In this document: positions 50,665 to 61,067 of the stretch, piece after piece
Numbering within the stretch: position 1 is the first letter of the stretch
How the letters are laid out: every line of letters starts with the position of its first letter
Assembly (NCBI RefSeq): GCF_004769235.1
Contig: NZ_RQFG01000005.1
Span: 1,364,001 to 1,428,000, forward strand
Direction: 5' to 3'
Length of the DNA stretch: 64,000 bases
Source: Leptospira kanakyensis
Lineage (GTDB): Bacteria; Spirochaetota; Leptospiria; Leptospirales; Leptospiraceae
The notes under the pieces: generated by a model
Database searches by the model: none
Told to the model about the DNA's origin: nothing
Seen by the model: only the letters and a program-made list of their open reading frames with translations
Translations under genes and position numbers: made by a program

Positions 50665-52106
50665 TGAACTTAAAATTTCGAGCTAAGGATTACAAATCCG
50701 ATGACTCGTTTGAATCCGCAGAATACGAGTATTTTGGCAATGAAACTGAAGGATGGGAAATCAAACGGAATGGCCAACCCTACCTACATTTAGGCCCCGG
50801 TTATATCCCCCTCAAAACCATTTCTTGCGGTGTATGTTCCACTGACATAGACCGGCGTTTTTTACCTTTTCCTTTGCCCCAAATCATCGGCCACGAAGTT
50901 CTCGCGGAAGGTTTAGGTGAAAACCAGGGCAAACAATTTGTAGTCGAAATCAATGACACCTACGAAGCCAGGGGCGATCAAAATCCGGACCAATTCTGCA
51001 AAGAAGGAATTCCTACACATTCCCCAGAAAGGCGAGTCCTTGGAATCGATAGACTTCCTGGCGGCTTTGGCCCCTATATCTTAGCACCAGTCCATGCTGC
51101 CATTTCTCTCGAAGGAGTTTCGCCCAAAGCAGCAGTTCTCATGGAACCATTTGCAGCGGCCGTGCAAGCCATCCTTGCCTCACCTCCCAAATCCGGTGAT
51201 CATGTAGCAGTACTTGGTCCTCGCAGATTGGGAAGTTTGATTTTAGCTGCACTTGCTTCTTATAGAAAAACCAACAATTCTGATTTTCGCATAACGGCAA
51301 TCACAAGGCATGACCATTTGGTAACCTTATCAAAATCTATGGGAGCAGACGAGGTTGTTGATCTTCGCAAAACAGACATTAATAATCTGAAAGGCCAATT
51401 TGATATCGTTTACGACACAACTTCGACTACCTCGGGATTTGAATCGGCACTTCAAATTGCCAAAAGAGAAGTTCATTTAAAAACAACTAACGGCCAAGTG
51501 ATGGCCGGGATCGCACATTTGACGGAACTAGTGGTCGATGAACTTTCGATCCTACCTTATTCAGATGCAAATGCACTTTTCCATTGGAAAAAAGAAAATC
51601 GTAAAAACCAAACAGTATTTGTGTTTGCTGGTGTTTCGGAGGTCATCAAAGAAAACTTAAAAAAACAATTCACTGTTTTTGAAGGAAGTTCTTCTGATGC
51701 TGAAAACATTCTAAACTCGGAAAAATTTTCTAATCGTTTGCCTAGATTTGATCTGGTGGTTGTGTCCAATCCAGAAGAGTTGAGTTTGTCAATTCGGCCA
51801 AATTCAAATCATGAAAATTCTTTGGTTCGTCCAAGAGGAGCCATCCTGGTTGATACTACCAAAGGAAACCAGTGGACAGAAGAAACAAAACTTGTTTCAA
51901 AGTTTTTTGCTGAAGGAAAAGAAATTCATAGTTCCCGTTGCGGAGATTTTCATATGGCAATTTCTTTACTCCGAGAAAATCCAGAAATCACCAAGGCATT
52001 AGAAACCAATTTGATTTCACATCGTTTTCCTTCTGATCAATTGGAACTGGCTTATGCAACAGCAAAAGATCCTTCCAGTGTCAAAGTAGTGGTCGATTTT
52101 AATTAA
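50664..52106 (+). CDS. Divergent MDR (zinc alcohol dehydrogenase-like) protein with insertion
   Basis: This 480-residue protein is ~130 longer than normal MDR enzymes. The catalytic domain keeps SCGVCSTD (C55, C58) and IIGHEVLAEG (H77, E78), but the four-Cys structural zinc lobe is missing. The nucleotide motif is altered to VLGPRRLG near 180. A ~110-residue insertion interrupts the Rossmann half before the normal C-terminal pattern (SSRCGDFHMAISLL and SSVKVVVDF). Substrate is unknown. It is 4 nt before the SAHH-like gene and probably works with it. Confidence 0.86.
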   Translation: MNLKFRAKDYKSDDSFESAEYEYFGNETEGWEIKRNGQPYLHLGPGYIPLKTISCGVCSTDIDRRFLPFPLPQIIGHEVLAEGLGENQGKQFVVEINDTYEARGDQNPDQFCKEGIPTHSPERRVLGIDRLPGGFGPYILAPVHAAISLEGVSPKAAVLMEPFAAAVQAILASPPKSGDHVAVLGPRRLGSLILAALASYRKTNNSDFRITAITRHDHLVTLSKSMGADEVVDLRKTDINNLKGQFDIVYDTTSTTSGFESALQIAKREVHLKTTNGQVMAGIAHLTELVVDELSILPYSDANALFHWKKENRKNQTVFVFAGVSEVIKENLKKQFTVFEGSSSDAENILNSEKFSNRLPRFDLVVVSNPEELSLSIRPNSNHENSLVRPRGAILVDTTKGNQWTEETKLVSKFFAEGKEIHSSRCGDFHMAISLLRENPEITKALETNLISHRFPSDQLELAYATAKDPSSVKVVVDFN

Positions 52107-52110
52107 GTTT

Positions 52111-54561
52111 ATGACAGAAGAAAAACAAATCCATACATCACTTGGCCCCGTCCTTGTTCCGGTAGAGGATGGGCTTTGGGAGATTGATCTTACACATCTC
52201 AGGATATTTTTTGGTCTTTCGATTTTATCTCGGACCATTGGCGAAGAGATTGGAAACCAATTGCATTCTCTCCCAGGCGATTTGTCTTTCACATACAAAA
52301 TCAATCCTAATATCAATCATGAGTTGGTTGATATGCACATCCAACATGTGCAAGTATTTGCAAGGGCAGGGATTTTAAAAGATTGGGTATTGTTCCGGGA
52401 AGAATTTGAAGAAAATTTACGTTTTGTATTTGGTTCATTCCAACAACAGTCTGTAGCAAAAAAAATTCACCCAGAGTTTTACGGTGAAGATCCTAATCGA
52501 AATGCTTCAGTGGCTCTTTTATTTCCATTTGAAACCGAATTTATCCACGATTCTGGTTACTACATTTTAATGGAAAGAGTTGCCAGTCAATACCGGATCG
52601 GTGATTTTTTTCTTCGCATAACAATTGATACGCAGGAAGACGGATGTTTGAATTTAAAGAATATCAAACATGAAATCATCAGTGATGCACATACAAGGAC
52701 TTATATTGCTGGTGCTTCTAAAATCAGTGAATCACTCAGTACGGGAATCATCAACGCAGCCCAAAAAGGGGAAACTTTTTACGAAGAGGAAAATAGTCAT
52801 TTTAGTAAGGTATTTTCACAAATTGAAAAAACCCCTTTAGGAAAACTCACGAATATCAATTTTTATTGGGAAGAACAATACCGAAATTTGATTTTGAGTT
52901 CGGATCCAAGTGTCCCTCTATCCATTCTTAAAAAATTGTTTCTTCTATTGGAAGATTCTTCTGCTTCTAAAAAAATCAAAGAAGGAAATACAATCCGCGC
53001 TGTGGTTGGAAAGGTTTCTGTTTATGTAGACCTTTCCCGTTTGGATCGTGTTCTTAATTTTAGTATCAATGGAAAACGAACCTTACTTGATTCAACATTT
53101 TATTTGAAACGAATGCCTCTTTTGGAAGAGATTGCCAATGGCAAAGGACATACTTATAATTTTGATGGTGTCCATGTTTTTTTAATCCACCACATCACTT
53201 CGGAAATCATTTCGCTCATTGAAACTTTTAGAAGACTAAAGGTTAGTTCGTTAGATGTCGCCTTTGTAAAGTATGGTGGGAATATTCCACCTGTGTATTT
53301 GGATATTTTGTTAGACATTCCGACAGAAACCTTCTTCATGGCGGGTCTTGAGTTCAAACTTACAAAAAACAATACTCCATATTATGGTGTATCCCCTTTG
53401 TATAGTGCCTTTGATCATCATTCGACTTTTCGTCACAAACTAGAAGATGCTAAGTTAGGATTTTTTGATGCCATGCGAAGATTGGCCATATTTTTGTTTT
53501 TAAACAAATTGTTGTCCATCATTTCCAAAAATGGAAAAATGCTTTTGATTGAAGATGGGGGTTATGTTGCTCCTATTTTGAACGAACGTGCATTAGACGG
53601 AGTTTCTTTTGGATCTGTTTTGGATGAATTTTGGGTAGAATCAAAAGATAATACATTCAGAAACAAACCATTCGGTGAAATTTTAAAATCTTATGTGATT
53701 GGAACGGTAGAACATACCAGAAATGGATATGATCGTTTGGTCAAAGTCAAAGAAGACAAAAAAGAATTATTTTTACCGGCTTTTTCCATTGCCATTTCAA
53801 AAGAAAAAACTCAAGAAGAATCAAAGGAAGTGGCTCGTTCGATTCTGAATGCTTTGGACAATACTTTACATGGAATTGGGAAGGTTTTATCCAAGAGAAA
53901 ACTTCTTCTTCTTGGATCCAAAGGAAACATCGGTGGGTTTTTGAAAAAATATCTAATCGGTGGATTCCTGCACGAAAACAATTTAGATATTTTGGAAGTA
54001 GATAAAAAGTTCGATTCTGAATCCCGGTATGTGAAATCAGATTTTAATCATATTTCTGACCTTGAGTTTGCCGAAATAGATTTAATCATTGGTGTGACTG
54101 GTGAATCCATCATTTCACCAAAAACATGGGAATCTTGGATTCTGAATAGCAAACACAAACAATTGTTCCTTGCATCTGGTTCCACAAAAACAGTCGAGTT
54201 TGCTGATTTTATCAAATGGATAAATGAACTCAACCTTTCACAGAATCCAAAGTTAGGTGGATTAGATTTAAAAATTTCTTTTCATAGGATTTTAGACCCG
54301 CAAACACAAATGGATTTAGGTTCACGGATTCTATTTCAGATACCAAAAAAAGAAATTGAAAAAGAAGTTTTTCTAATCAGTGACGGAAGTCCGGTAAACT
54401 TTTTGTTTTTCGGTGTTCCTACAGAATCAATGGATCCAATCATTTCACAACTTGCGAGTGTATCTTTAGGAATGGTGAATGATTATAAATCAAATGAACT
54501 GCCAAGTGCAGATTTATATGCAGTTGATCATCAAATCAATGTTTGGGGAAAGTTTTTGTGA
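52111..54561 (+). CDS. 816-aa protein with SAHH-like NAD-binding C-terminal half
   Basis: The C-terminal ~350 residues resemble S-adenosylhomocysteine hydrolase. [13 protein letters not shown] is near 478-490 and [13 protein letters not shown] near 530. The dinucleotide motif [10 protein letters not shown] is at 600-609, followed by [14 protein letters not shown] and [12 protein letters not shown] (the position of NIGHFDNEI in SAHH), then DGSPVNFLF. The N-terminal ~400 residues match nothing I recognise. It is about twice the length of SAHH. There is no signal peptide or membrane segment. Function is unknown; NAD-dependent chemistry on a nucleoside- or amino-acid-like substrate is a guess. 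It overlaps the Nudix gene by 4 nt. Confidence 0.83.
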   Translation: MTEEKQIHTSLGPVLVPVEDGLWEIDLTHLRIFFGLSILSRTIGEEIGNQLHSLPGDLSFTYKINPNINHELVDMHIQHVQVFARAGILKDWVLFREEFEENLRFVFGSFQQQSVAKKIHPEFYGEDPNRNASVALLFPFETEFIHDSGYYILMERVASQYRIGDFFLRITIDTQEDGCLNLKNIKHEIISDAHTRTYIAGASKISESLSTGIINAAQKGETFYEEENSHFSKVFSQIEKTPLGKLTNINFYWEEQYRNLILSSDPSVPLSILKKLFLLLEDSSASKKIKEGNTIRAVVGKVSVYVDLSRLDRVLNFSINGKRTLLDSTFYLKRMPLLEEIANGKGHTYNFDGVHVFLIHHITSEIISLIETFRRLKVSSLDVAFVKYGGNIPPVYLDILLDIPTETFFMAGLEFKLTKNNTPYYGVSPLYSAFDHHSTFRHKLEDAKLGFFDAMRRLAIFLFLNKLLSIISKNGKMLLIEDGGYVAPILNERALDGVSFGSVLDEFWVESKDNTFRNKPFGEILKSYVIGTVEHTRNGYDRLVKVKEDKKELFLPAFSIAISKEKTQEESKEVARSILNALDNTLHGIGKVLSKRKLLLLGSKGNIGGFLKKYLIGGFLHENNLDILEVDKKFDSESRYVKSDFNHISDLEFAEIDLIIGVTGESIISPKTWESWILNSKHKQLFLASGSTKTVEFADFIKWINELNLSQNPKLGGLDLKISFHRILDPQTQMDLGSRILFQIPKKEIEKEVFLISDGSPVNFLFFGVPTESMDPIISQLASVSLGMVNDYKSNELPSADLYAVDHQINVWGKFL

Positions 54562-54980
54562 GTAAACATGGTTTTTTTCAAATCACTCAGAAGTTGTTCC
54601 TTCGTAATGGAGAAAACTTACTCGTTTTACGCGATAGGAAGTCCGGCCATGGAGACCTTCCCGGTGGTAGAATGAATGAAGATGAATTTTTTTCTGATTG
54701 GTCTGAAAGTATCTTTCGTGAGGTTTCTGAAGAATTGGGGGAACAAATTAAAATTGATGTCAGCCCAGATCCAATTTTTATTCATAAACATATGGTAAAT
54801 GAGGGGAATATCCCTTGTGTCATTGTTGCTTATACCGCCAACTTACTTGCTGGAGATATTCAATTATCAGAGGAACATGACTTTATGGACTGGGTAAATA
54901 TCAAAACCTTTGATCCATCTAAACTTTTTTCGGAGTATATGTTGGAAGCAGTCCAACTTTATTTAAAAAAATATGCATAA
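54558..54980 (+). CDS. Nudix hydrolase
   Basis: This is a 140-residue Nudix protein. The Nudix box begins [12 protein letters not shown] and ends [12 protein letters not shown], with about three extra residues between the two halves. The catalytic REVSEE Glu residues are present. Substrate is probably a nucleoside diphosphate derivative. I use GTG at 54558, which overlaps the preceding stop (GTGA) and follows GGGGAAAG; an in-frame TTG at 54543 is less likely. Its 3' end overlaps the nitrilase-like gene by 8 nt. Confidence 0.88.
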   Translation: MSKHGFFQITQKLFLRNGENLLVLRDRKSGHGDLPGGRMNEDEFFSDWSESIFREVSEELGEQIKIDVSPDPIFIHKHMVNEGNIPCVIVAYTANLLAGDIQLSEEHDFMDWVNIKTFDPSKLFSEYMLEAVQLYLKKYA

Positions 54981-56118
54981 TTTATATGTTCCACCTTATA
55001 AAATTCTTCTATTTATCGTTTTGTTTGGATTCGGTTTTTTTTCCGCATCATTATTAAAAAATGATCAGACCAACTTACCGAAGTTTGATATTCCTAAACC
55101 AGACATTAGTTTTGATTTTAATATTAATTTAGATTTCAATTTTAGCAAACCAGAAGTTGACGAAGAAATTACAAAACCAACAGTTCCATGGACAGAAGTA
55201 TCCATACAAACAAACGGAACGGACCGAAAGTATGGAAATTTAGTTGGGATTCAATTGGTTTTAAAACCAGAAGATTTTGTAAAAGAAGATTGGTGGAAAG
55301 AAAGAATCGAAGAAACTTTAAACAAAGGTAAATCTTCGGGAATTTTTGATCGAAAAACTATTGTTATCTTTCCTGAACATACCGGAACGGGTTTGTTGTA
55401 TTTAGATGAAAAATCTAGATTTATCAATGCAGATTCCTTGGAATCGGCTTTAAAAACAAAAGGTGAAAATTTTACAGTTTCCGATTTGATTTATCTAAAA
55501 GCAGAAAAAATGGCGGACATTTATGTTCGAGTTTTTTCTGCTTTGGCGAAACAATATAACGTTCCAATTTTAGCCGGTACCATTATTTTACCAAATCCAA
55601 AAATCATAAAAGGTAACTTGGTTCTTGATCCGAAAGGCCCATTGTATAACGTAGCTATTCCTTTTTCTGCTGATGGGAAACTTATGGATCCTCTGGTTAA
55701 AAAATCAGTTCTAGCAGAAGAAGAAGTTTCCATCCTTACGCCTGGAGAACCAACTCAGGATCGAGTTTGGATTGTTCCTGGATGGAAGGTTGCCATTTTT
55801 ATTGGTCAGGAAGTTTTTGATTCTAATCTTTACAATCGCCTTGTTGGAAAACCAATTGATGGTTTGATTTCCCCTTCTGCATCGTATCCAAATATAAAAT
55901 GGCAAAACCTTGATTTAGAAGATTCTAATGTTTGGAAACGGGAAGGGATGGCAAAATACATCAAATCGACGAAAGCCCAAGACCTTGTCCAAGTGTTTAT
56001 GTCTGGGCACTTATTTGGAAAATCTTGGAATGGGAAAACATTTAACCTCCGGGACTTTTCCAATGAAGACCAGGTGGGATCGGTAGAAAGCCCTACAATC
56101 TTAAATTTGTACTTTTAG
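54973..56118 (+). CDS. Membrane-anchored nitrilase-like protein lacking catalytic Cys
   Basis: This 381-residue protein has one N-terminal transmembrane helix (~9-28), a Pro/Asp/Asn-rich linker and a carbon-nitrogen hydrolase fold. Glu of the triad is in IVIFPEHTG (E135), and the Lys region is [11 protein letters not shown]. The strand that should carry the nucleophile (ICxE) reads IFIGQEVF at ~275-282, with Gly in place of Cys. It is therefore probably not a normal amidase and may bind a ligand or partner instead. It is last in the six-gene operon and overlaps the Nudix gene by 8 nt. Confidence 0.82.
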   Translation: MHNLYVPPYKILLFIVLFGFGFFSASLLKNDQTNLPKFDIPKPDISFDFNINLDFNFSKPEVDEEITKPTVPWTEVSIQTNGTDRKYGNLVGIQLVLKPEDFVKEDWWKERIEETLNKGKSSGIFDRKTIVIFPEHTGTGLLYLDEKSRFINADSLESALKTKGENFTVSDLIYLKAEKMADIYVRVFSALAKQYNVPILAGTIILPNPKIIKGNLVLDPKGPLYNVAIPFSADGKLMDPLVKKSVLAEEEVSILTPGEPTQDRVWIVPGWKVAIFIGQEVFDSNLYNRLVGKPIDGLISPSASYPNIKWQNLDLEDSNVWKREGMAKYIKSTKAQDLVQVFMSGHLFGKSWNGKTFNLRDFSNEDQVGSVESPTILNLYF

Positions 56119-56217
56119 TTTTCTGGGGATTGTTCTGATTTTTTAGATTTTTAATTTTAGTGCCGGGCCTAAAATCGATTTGACAGGGCATTCCTTTCCC
56201 CAAAAATTTTCAGAGTT

Positions 56218-56415
56218 ATGCCACAGAAGTCCCTTCCAAAAAATGAGTTCTATGTAAAATGCCCTTTGTATTCTAAAGGACTCTCTATTTGTCCTAGTTC
56301 CAAAGACCGTTTACAGACAGAGGATTTAGAAAGGCTGACTTCACATTGTATCACTGATACTTATAAAACTTGTGATATCTTTTCTGCGAAAAAAGAAAAG
56401 GAACAGGCAGCCTAA
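56218..56415 (+). CDS. Small four-cysteine protein
   Basis: This 65-residue basic cytoplasmic protein has Cys at about 15, 25, 44 and 53 (VKCPLYS, SICPSS, SHCITD, KTCDIF), which could bind zinc or an iron-sulfur cluster. No family was recognised. A perfect TTGACA at 56180-56185 lies upstream, but the -10 region is poor and would leave a very short leader. Its stop overlaps the convergent lipoprotein gene by 4 nt. Confidence 0.7.
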   Translation: MPQKSLPKNEFYVKCPLYSKGLSICPSSKDRLQTEDLERLTSHCITDTYKTCDIFSAKKEKEQAA

Positions 56416-57542
56416 CCATCACTCAGTTTTCTTACTTTTTTGAAATAATCGTAAATCATCCAGTCTTCTGCTGAAAAATTAAGGTCATCTAACACAAGTT
56501 CTCCTCGTTTACTTTCGTAAACGATTCTGTCACCAGCGACTCCCCACAATCTTTCAATAAAAAATGGAAAATGTTCCTTTTTTCCTGAGACCTTCCATTT
56601 CATTGGTTGGTTGGGATCGTTTTGGTTGGTGGCGATAAATTCATCTTTTCCACTCATTCGCCAGGAAAAAGCTTCTCGAGTGACAATAGGAATTCCTCGG
56701 TTGATTGATGGATTTTTCCCTTGGTGGTAAACGACTTCTTTTAAATAGAGGTCACCGATTTTTCCACCGACAACATATCCGGAAATTCCGTTATTATAAT
56801 AAAATCTAGGAAGGACGATGTCTTTCGATAAAAGATTCACTCGTTTGGATTCTAAGTTTAAAAAAAATAAATTGTATGATCCGCCAATTCCTGACCATAT
56901 CAAAAATTCATTACCAATCGATGTTATGTGAAAGTGTGTTTTTAGTTTTGGATAAGGAGTAGGAAATACATCCCCTACAATATATTTTTCTGGTTTAGAA
57001 GTTTTGCCTGTTTTTTCGACAAACAATTGGTTTTCAAAAAAATACAATAACAAGTCACCTGAATTGGTAATGGCCATCCCTGTTTTACAAGGGATATGAA
57101 CAATGGACTCATGTTCCAATGAAGAATCAGCAGTGGAATAACCAAATAAGGCACATCCACCATATTGTTTTAGCGGATATTGAACCGCCACAAAATTTCC
57201 GTTAGCTGATATCTGTATCGAATCTGGTCTTAGTTTTAATTCAATGGAATTTCGACTGTCATTTACCAAATCTTTAAAATATAGAGTTTTGTTTTCTGTC
57301 CAAATGATTTTGGTTCTGTCTTCGGAAAGTGCAAATAAACGAGGTTGGTTTGGTTTATTTTTGGATAGGACTTCTGAAGTAGGGCGATTGGCTGAGAGCC
57401 TATCTTGTAATAGAGCTAGGGCTTTTTCGTATTTTTCTTTTGAAATTAAATCTTCAATTTCCGAGACTAAGGATTCATGTTTGGATTGGCAAGAGAAAAG
57501 AAATAAAACAAAAACAGAGATTAAAAAAGAAAATAACTTCAC
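56412..57542 (-). CDS. Lipoprotein, possibly beta-propeller
   Basis: This 376-residue precursor has a signal peptide and lipobox LFLFSC (Cys 18). After a short helical part (EIEDLISKEKYEKALALLQD, tetratricopeptide-like) the rest is beta-rich with repeated strand-turn units (FALSEDRTKIIWTENKTLYF, IQISANGNFVAVQY, MAITNSGDLLLYF), suggesting a WD40-like propeller. Function is unknown. Its ATG overlaps the stop of the EcsC-like gene by 4 nt. Confidence 0.8.
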   Translation of the reverse strand: MKLFSFLISVFVLFLFSCQSKHESLVSEIEDLISKEKYEKALALLQDRLSANRPTSEVLSKNKPNQPRLFALSEDRTKIIWTENKTLYFKDLVNDSRNSIELKLRPDSIQISANGNFVAVQYPLKQYGGCALFGYSTADSSLEHESIVHIPCKTGMAITNSGDLLLYFFENQLFVEKTGKTSKPEKYIVGDVFPTPYPKLKTHFHITSIGNEFLIWSGIGGSYNLFFLNLESKRVNLLSKDIVLPRFYYNNGISGYVVGGKIGDLYLKEVVYHQGKNPSINRGIPIVTREAFSWRMSGKDEFIATNQNDPNQPMKWKVSGKKEHFPFFIERLWGVAGDRIVYESKRGELVLDDLNFSAEDWMIYDYFKKVRKLSDG

Positions 57543-58159
57543 TGAGACTCCAAAAATTCTCGAATTTCTTCGGCATGGATTTCTTTAGAAAATAACTCCA
57601 TAGCAGTTTTGCCAACACGTTTTGTATCGTAATAAGCAAAGGTTCCTGTCACAACCGCGCCTCCGATTGGGATCCAACGAGCAAATTGTTTGCGGATGAT
57701 GGATTTGGATATCATTAAACCCAATTTTTCCAAAACAGTTTGAAATGCCCTAACGGTTGTTGGGCGAATTAAAATTTTTAAGGATGATTCTTCGATGATT
57801 TTTCGAAATACTTGTGCTCCTCCATGTTTAAAGAGGCAATAGAGTAACAATTCTTTTGTGACCTGGACTTCCTTCCCATAAAGGGCAGCTATGTCCAAAA
57901 TCAAATGCCCTTGGATACGGTACACCAAAAGTAACTCAGGTAGGATACTCAGAATCCCCAAAGGGCCAGGAGGAAGGGAACAAGTGGCACTGACGAGCCC
58001 TGACTTAAAAGAAGCATTTTGAACCAATTCTTGGATGAGATTGTCTGGAGGTTGGATTGTGGGCGCATAAGGACTTCTGTAGTCCTCTAGACCGGCAAAT
58101 AATTCGATAAGACCCTCTAAAAAACCTTTGGATTTGACCTGAGATGGTGTTTCGTTCAC
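57539..58159 (-). CDS. EcsC-like membrane-associated protein
   Basis: This 206-residue protein has a central pattern (LPPGPLGILSILPELLLVYRIQGHLI then DIAALYGKEV) that resembles EcsC family proteins, which are membrane-associated helical proteins of poorly known role. A Gly-rich hydrophobic segment (ARWIPIGGAVVTGTFAYYDT) near the end fits a membrane hairpin. The gene is coupled to the lipoprotein gene downstream and divergent from prfA. Confidence 0.75.
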   Translation of the reverse strand: MNETPSQVKSKGFLEGLIELFAGLEDYRSPYAPTIQPPDNLIQELVQNASFKSGLVSATCSLPPGPLGILSILPELLLVYRIQGHLILDIAALYGKEVQVTKELLLYCLFKHGGAQVFRKIIEESSLKILIRPTTVRAFQTVLEKLGLMISKSIIRKQFARWIPIGGAVVTGTFAYYDTKRVGKTAMELFSKEIHAEEIREFLESQ

Positions 58160-58226
58160 GGGTTTCTGAATTCCTCATTAGATTTTGGTTTATCAAAAAC
58201 AGGCATTCTATATCCTTTCCATAGAC

Positions 58227-59288
58227 ATGATAGATAGATTGAAAAAAATTCAAGAAAAATACCTGCGTATCGAGGATGAGCTCGCCAAAGCCACCGCATC
58301 CGATACATTGAAGAATCTATCGAAAGAAAGATCTCGCCTAACGCCCGTATACACAAAAGCTGATGAATATTTAAAAATAACTAAAGATTGCAGTGATGCA
58401 AAATCACTTCTTGAATCCGAAAATGATCCTGACATGCATGCCATGTTGAAATCGGAAATAGAAGTAGGTGAAAAAAGGTTAGAAGAGTTAGCCAAAGAAC
58501 TCGAAATCATGTTATTACCTCCAGACCCAAATTCTGGAAAAAGTATCCTTGTAGAAATTCGTGCTGGAACAGGTGGAGAAGAATCCGGATTGTTTTGTGC
58601 CGATTTATTCCGTATGTACAACAAGTATGCTGATAAACAGGGAATCAGAGCAGAAATCATCGATGCCAGTCCGACGGGGATAGGTGGTTTTAAAGAAATT
58701 GTATTTTCATTAGATGATGATAAAGCCTATGATTTATTTAAATTTGAATCGGGCACTCATCGTGTACAAAGAATTCCAGAAACGGAATCTGGCGGAAGGA
58801 TTCATACTTCGGCAGTAACGGTTGCTATACTTCCAGAAGCAGAAGAAAAAGAAGTAGAAATTAGAGAAAGTGACCTTAGGATTGACGTATATCGGTCGTC
58901 AGGTGCTGGTGGGCAGCACGTCAACACAACTGACTCTGCTGTTAGGATCACACATATTCCTACTGGCATTGTAGTTGCTTCCCAGGAAGAACGTTCTCAA
59001 ATTAAAAACCGTGATAAAGCAATGAGGGTTTTACGTGCGAGGATAGTTGACCAAATGGCGGATGCCGCAAAACAAAGCGCAGATGCTTTGAAAAAGGCAC
59101 AAGTAGGATCAGGAGATAGATCAGAACGAATTCGAACGTATAACTTTCCGCAAGGACGTTGTACAGATCATAGAATTGGTTTTACAAGTCATAATTTGCC
59201 AGCCATAATGGAAGGTGATTTGGACGAATTGATTGATGCTTTAGTACAAGAAGACAGATCCAAACGATTGGCAGAAGCAAAAGCGTAA
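58227..59288 (+). CDS. prfA: Peptide chain release factor 1
   Basis: This 353-residue release factor recognises UAA and UAG. The GGQ motif is at 228-230 in [17 protein letters not shown]. The codon-recognition PxT tripeptide appears as PET in [15 protein letters not shown], where PAT or PVT is more usual. [19 protein letters not shown] identifies RF1 rather than RF2. The ATG at 58227 gives the normal N terminus ([12 protein letters not shown]); the in-frame start at 58185 adds an unlike stretch. No hemK/prmC gene is adjacent. Confidence 0.96.
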   Translation: MIDRLKKIQEKYLRIEDELAKATASDTLKNLSKERSRLTPVYTKADEYLKITKDCSDAKSLLESENDPDMHAMLKSEIEVGEKRLEELAKELEIMLLPPDPNSGKSILVEIRAGTGGEESGLFCADLFRMYNKYADKQGIRAEIIDASPTGIGGFKEIVFSLDDDKAYDLFKFESGTHRVQRIPETESGGRIHTSAVTVAILPEAEEKEVEIRESDLRIDVYRSSGAGGQHVNTTDSAVRITHIPTGIVVASQEERSQIKNRDKAMRVLRARIVDQMADAAKQSADALKKAQVGSGDRSERIRTYNFPQGRCTDHRIGFTSHNLPAIMEGDLDELIDALVQEDRSKRLAEAKA

Positions 59289-59317
59289 AAATCTTTCCAA
59301 ATTTTCTTGGAATTCGA

Positions 59318-59347
59318 TTGATTCGGGCCGGTTGAATGTTATATAAA
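59318..59347 (+). promoter_or_regulatory. Possible promoter of the subtilase operon
   Basis: TTGATT (59318-59323) and TATAAA (59342-59347) are 18 nt apart, 21 nt before the ATG at 59369, with AGGAAA between. A short dyad, TTCCAA/TTGGAA (59295-59300 and 59307-59312), lies just upstream, after the prfA stop. Confidence 0.45.
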
Positions 59348-59368
59348 GTAGGTCAGGAAATTTCTTAA

Positions 59369-61063
59369 ATGAATCAATTGAAAAGTATAATCTTTCCCCT
59401 TCTTTTCGTAAGTTTTTTATTTGGGAATTGTAAACCTGTCGATGACAATGATCCATTAAGCGATAACCTAGTTTATTTTCTCCTTTTGAATGCAGTAGCC
59501 AATGGGAGAGAAGAGAACTGTTTTTTTTCTCCGGTTGGTAGTGGAGATGCTTTATATAATGATCAGTGGCATTTACGAAATGTTGGCCAACTTGGTGGCA
59601 CTGTTGGTGAGGATGCCAATGTCAATACCATTTGGAATCAAGGAACTTCAGGAAACCAAGTCATCGTAAGTGTTGTCGATGATGGTCTGGACATTCGACA
59701 TGAAGATCTTTCTGCAAATATTTCCGTCACAGCTCGCGGATTAAATCTTCTAAATAGTACAATTTATCCCACACATTCTTATTCTACAAGTTTCCATGGA
59801 ACTGCTGTTGGTGGAGTGATTGCCGCTAGAGGTAATAATGGGGTTGGTGTTCGTGGAGCTGCCCCCTGCTCAAAGTTAGTTGGTGTAAATATTTTAGAAA
59901 AATCTACAATTTATTCTTCTGATGAATATAGGGCTATGATCAATGAAGCGGCCCGTGTTTCCATTTCTAATAATAGTTGGGGTTCACCTGATGGATATGG
60001 TTGGCTTTGGCCTGCAAGTTCTCTTTGGCAACAAGGTGTGAAAGAAGGTTTACTCACTGGAAAAGCCGGAAAGGGATCTGTTTACGTTTGGGCTGCTGGA
60101 AATGGAGCCAACGGCGGAACCGTTGCTTCCCCAGTTCTTGTGGACAATGCAAATTACGACGGTCAGGCGAATTTTTACGGTGTGATGGCCATTGGTGGGA
60201 TCGGTCAAGATGGAAAGAAGGCCAGTTATTCAGAATCAGGTGCTAATCTTTGGGCTGTAGCACATACACAAGGAAACAATGCATCTGCCTATACCACTGC
60301 TATATCGACAACGGATGCAACTGGCGGTTTTGGACTCAATACGGGAGCTAGTTCAGGAGACTATTCCCAGCCAAGTTATACAAAAAAATTCAATGGAACT
60401 TCATCAGCGACACCTTTGGCAGCTGGAGTGATTGCTCTTTTGTTAAGTCAATATCCAAATTTATCATGGCGTGATGTAAGAGAGCTAGTTGCTTATTCTG
60501 CCAGGCAAAACGACCCATCAGATACGGATTGGAGTACGAATGGAGCCGGTTTAAATATCAATCATAAGTATGGTTTTGGTGCAGTAGATGCTACAAGTTT
60601 ACTCGCAAGGGCTGGTAATTGGACTCCCATCACAGCCATTTCTTCTTCTACTACTTTGGGAGCCCTCACACCAAATACACCCATACCAGACAACGATGTA
60701 GGTACAGGAGCCACAGTAAACTATCCAGTGAGCACCAGTTTTTCTTATACGGAATATGTTGATCTCGAATTTACTTCGAATCACACGTACTTTCCAGAGC
60801 TGTATATCTTTGTCACTTCACCGAGTGGAACTATCAGTTTGTTAACGGAACCTCATGGTTGTATTAATCCATATAGCAATACTTTTTGTTCATCAGGAAA
60901 CACATCCATTGCTACAATGACAGGATCCTCCACTTACCGATTTGGGATGGCTCGAAATTTAGGAGAGAATCCTAATGGAACTTGGATCATTCAAGTTTTT
61001 GATGCGAGTGCTACCGATACAGGATCGATTAATTCAGTTCAATTACGAATTTATGGTAGGTAA
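59369..61063 (+). CDS. Subtilisin-like (S8, kexin-type) protease lipoprotein with P domain
   Basis: This 564-residue precursor has a signal peptide with lipobox LFGNC (Cys 21), so it is surface or periplasmic lipid-anchored. The catalytic domain begins almost at once (NDQWHLRNVGQ at ~64-74), with Asp 104 (VVDDGLD), His 143 (FHGTAVGG), the oxyanion Asn in ISNNSWG and Ser 345 (NGTSSATP). The C-terminal ~125 residues are a proprotein-convertase P domain (YVDLEFTSNHTYFPELYIFV and closing IYGR). There is no room for an N-terminal prodomain; the next gene encodes a prodomain-like protein. Confidence 0.93.
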   Translation: MNQLKSIIFPLLFVSFLFGNCKPVDDNDPLSDNLVYFLLLNAVANGREENCFFSPVGSGDALYNDQWHLRNVGQLGGTVGEDANVNTIWNQGTSGNQVIVSVVDDGLDIRHEDLSANISVTARGLNLLNSTIYPTHSYSTSFHGTAVGGVIAARGNNGVGVRGAAPCSKLVGVNILEKSTIYSSDEYRAMINEAARVSISNNSWGSPDGYGWLWPASSLWQQGVKEGLLTGKAGKGSVYVWAAGNGANGGTVASPVLVDNANYDGQANFYGVMAIGGIGQDGKKASYSESGANLWAVAHTQGNNASAYTTAISTTDATGGFGLNTGASSGDYSQPSYTKKFNGTSSATPLAAGVIALLLSQYPNLSWRDVRELVAYSARQNDPSDTDWSTNGAGLNINHKYGFGAVDATSLLARAGNWTPITAISSSTTLGALTPNTPIPDNDVGTGATVNYPVSTSFSYTEYVDLEFTSNHTYFPELYIFVTSPSGTISLLTEPHGCINPYSNTFCSSGNTSIATMTGSSTYRFGMARNLGENPNGTWIIQVFDASATDTGSINSVQLRIYGR

Positions 61064-61067
61064 ACCA

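Noticed and set aside
50664..52106. Frameshifted or fused dehydrogenase pseudogene
   Set aside because: The frame is intact for 480 codons, the insertion is in phase, and overlaps with neighbours are exact, so it looks like a genuine divergent family.
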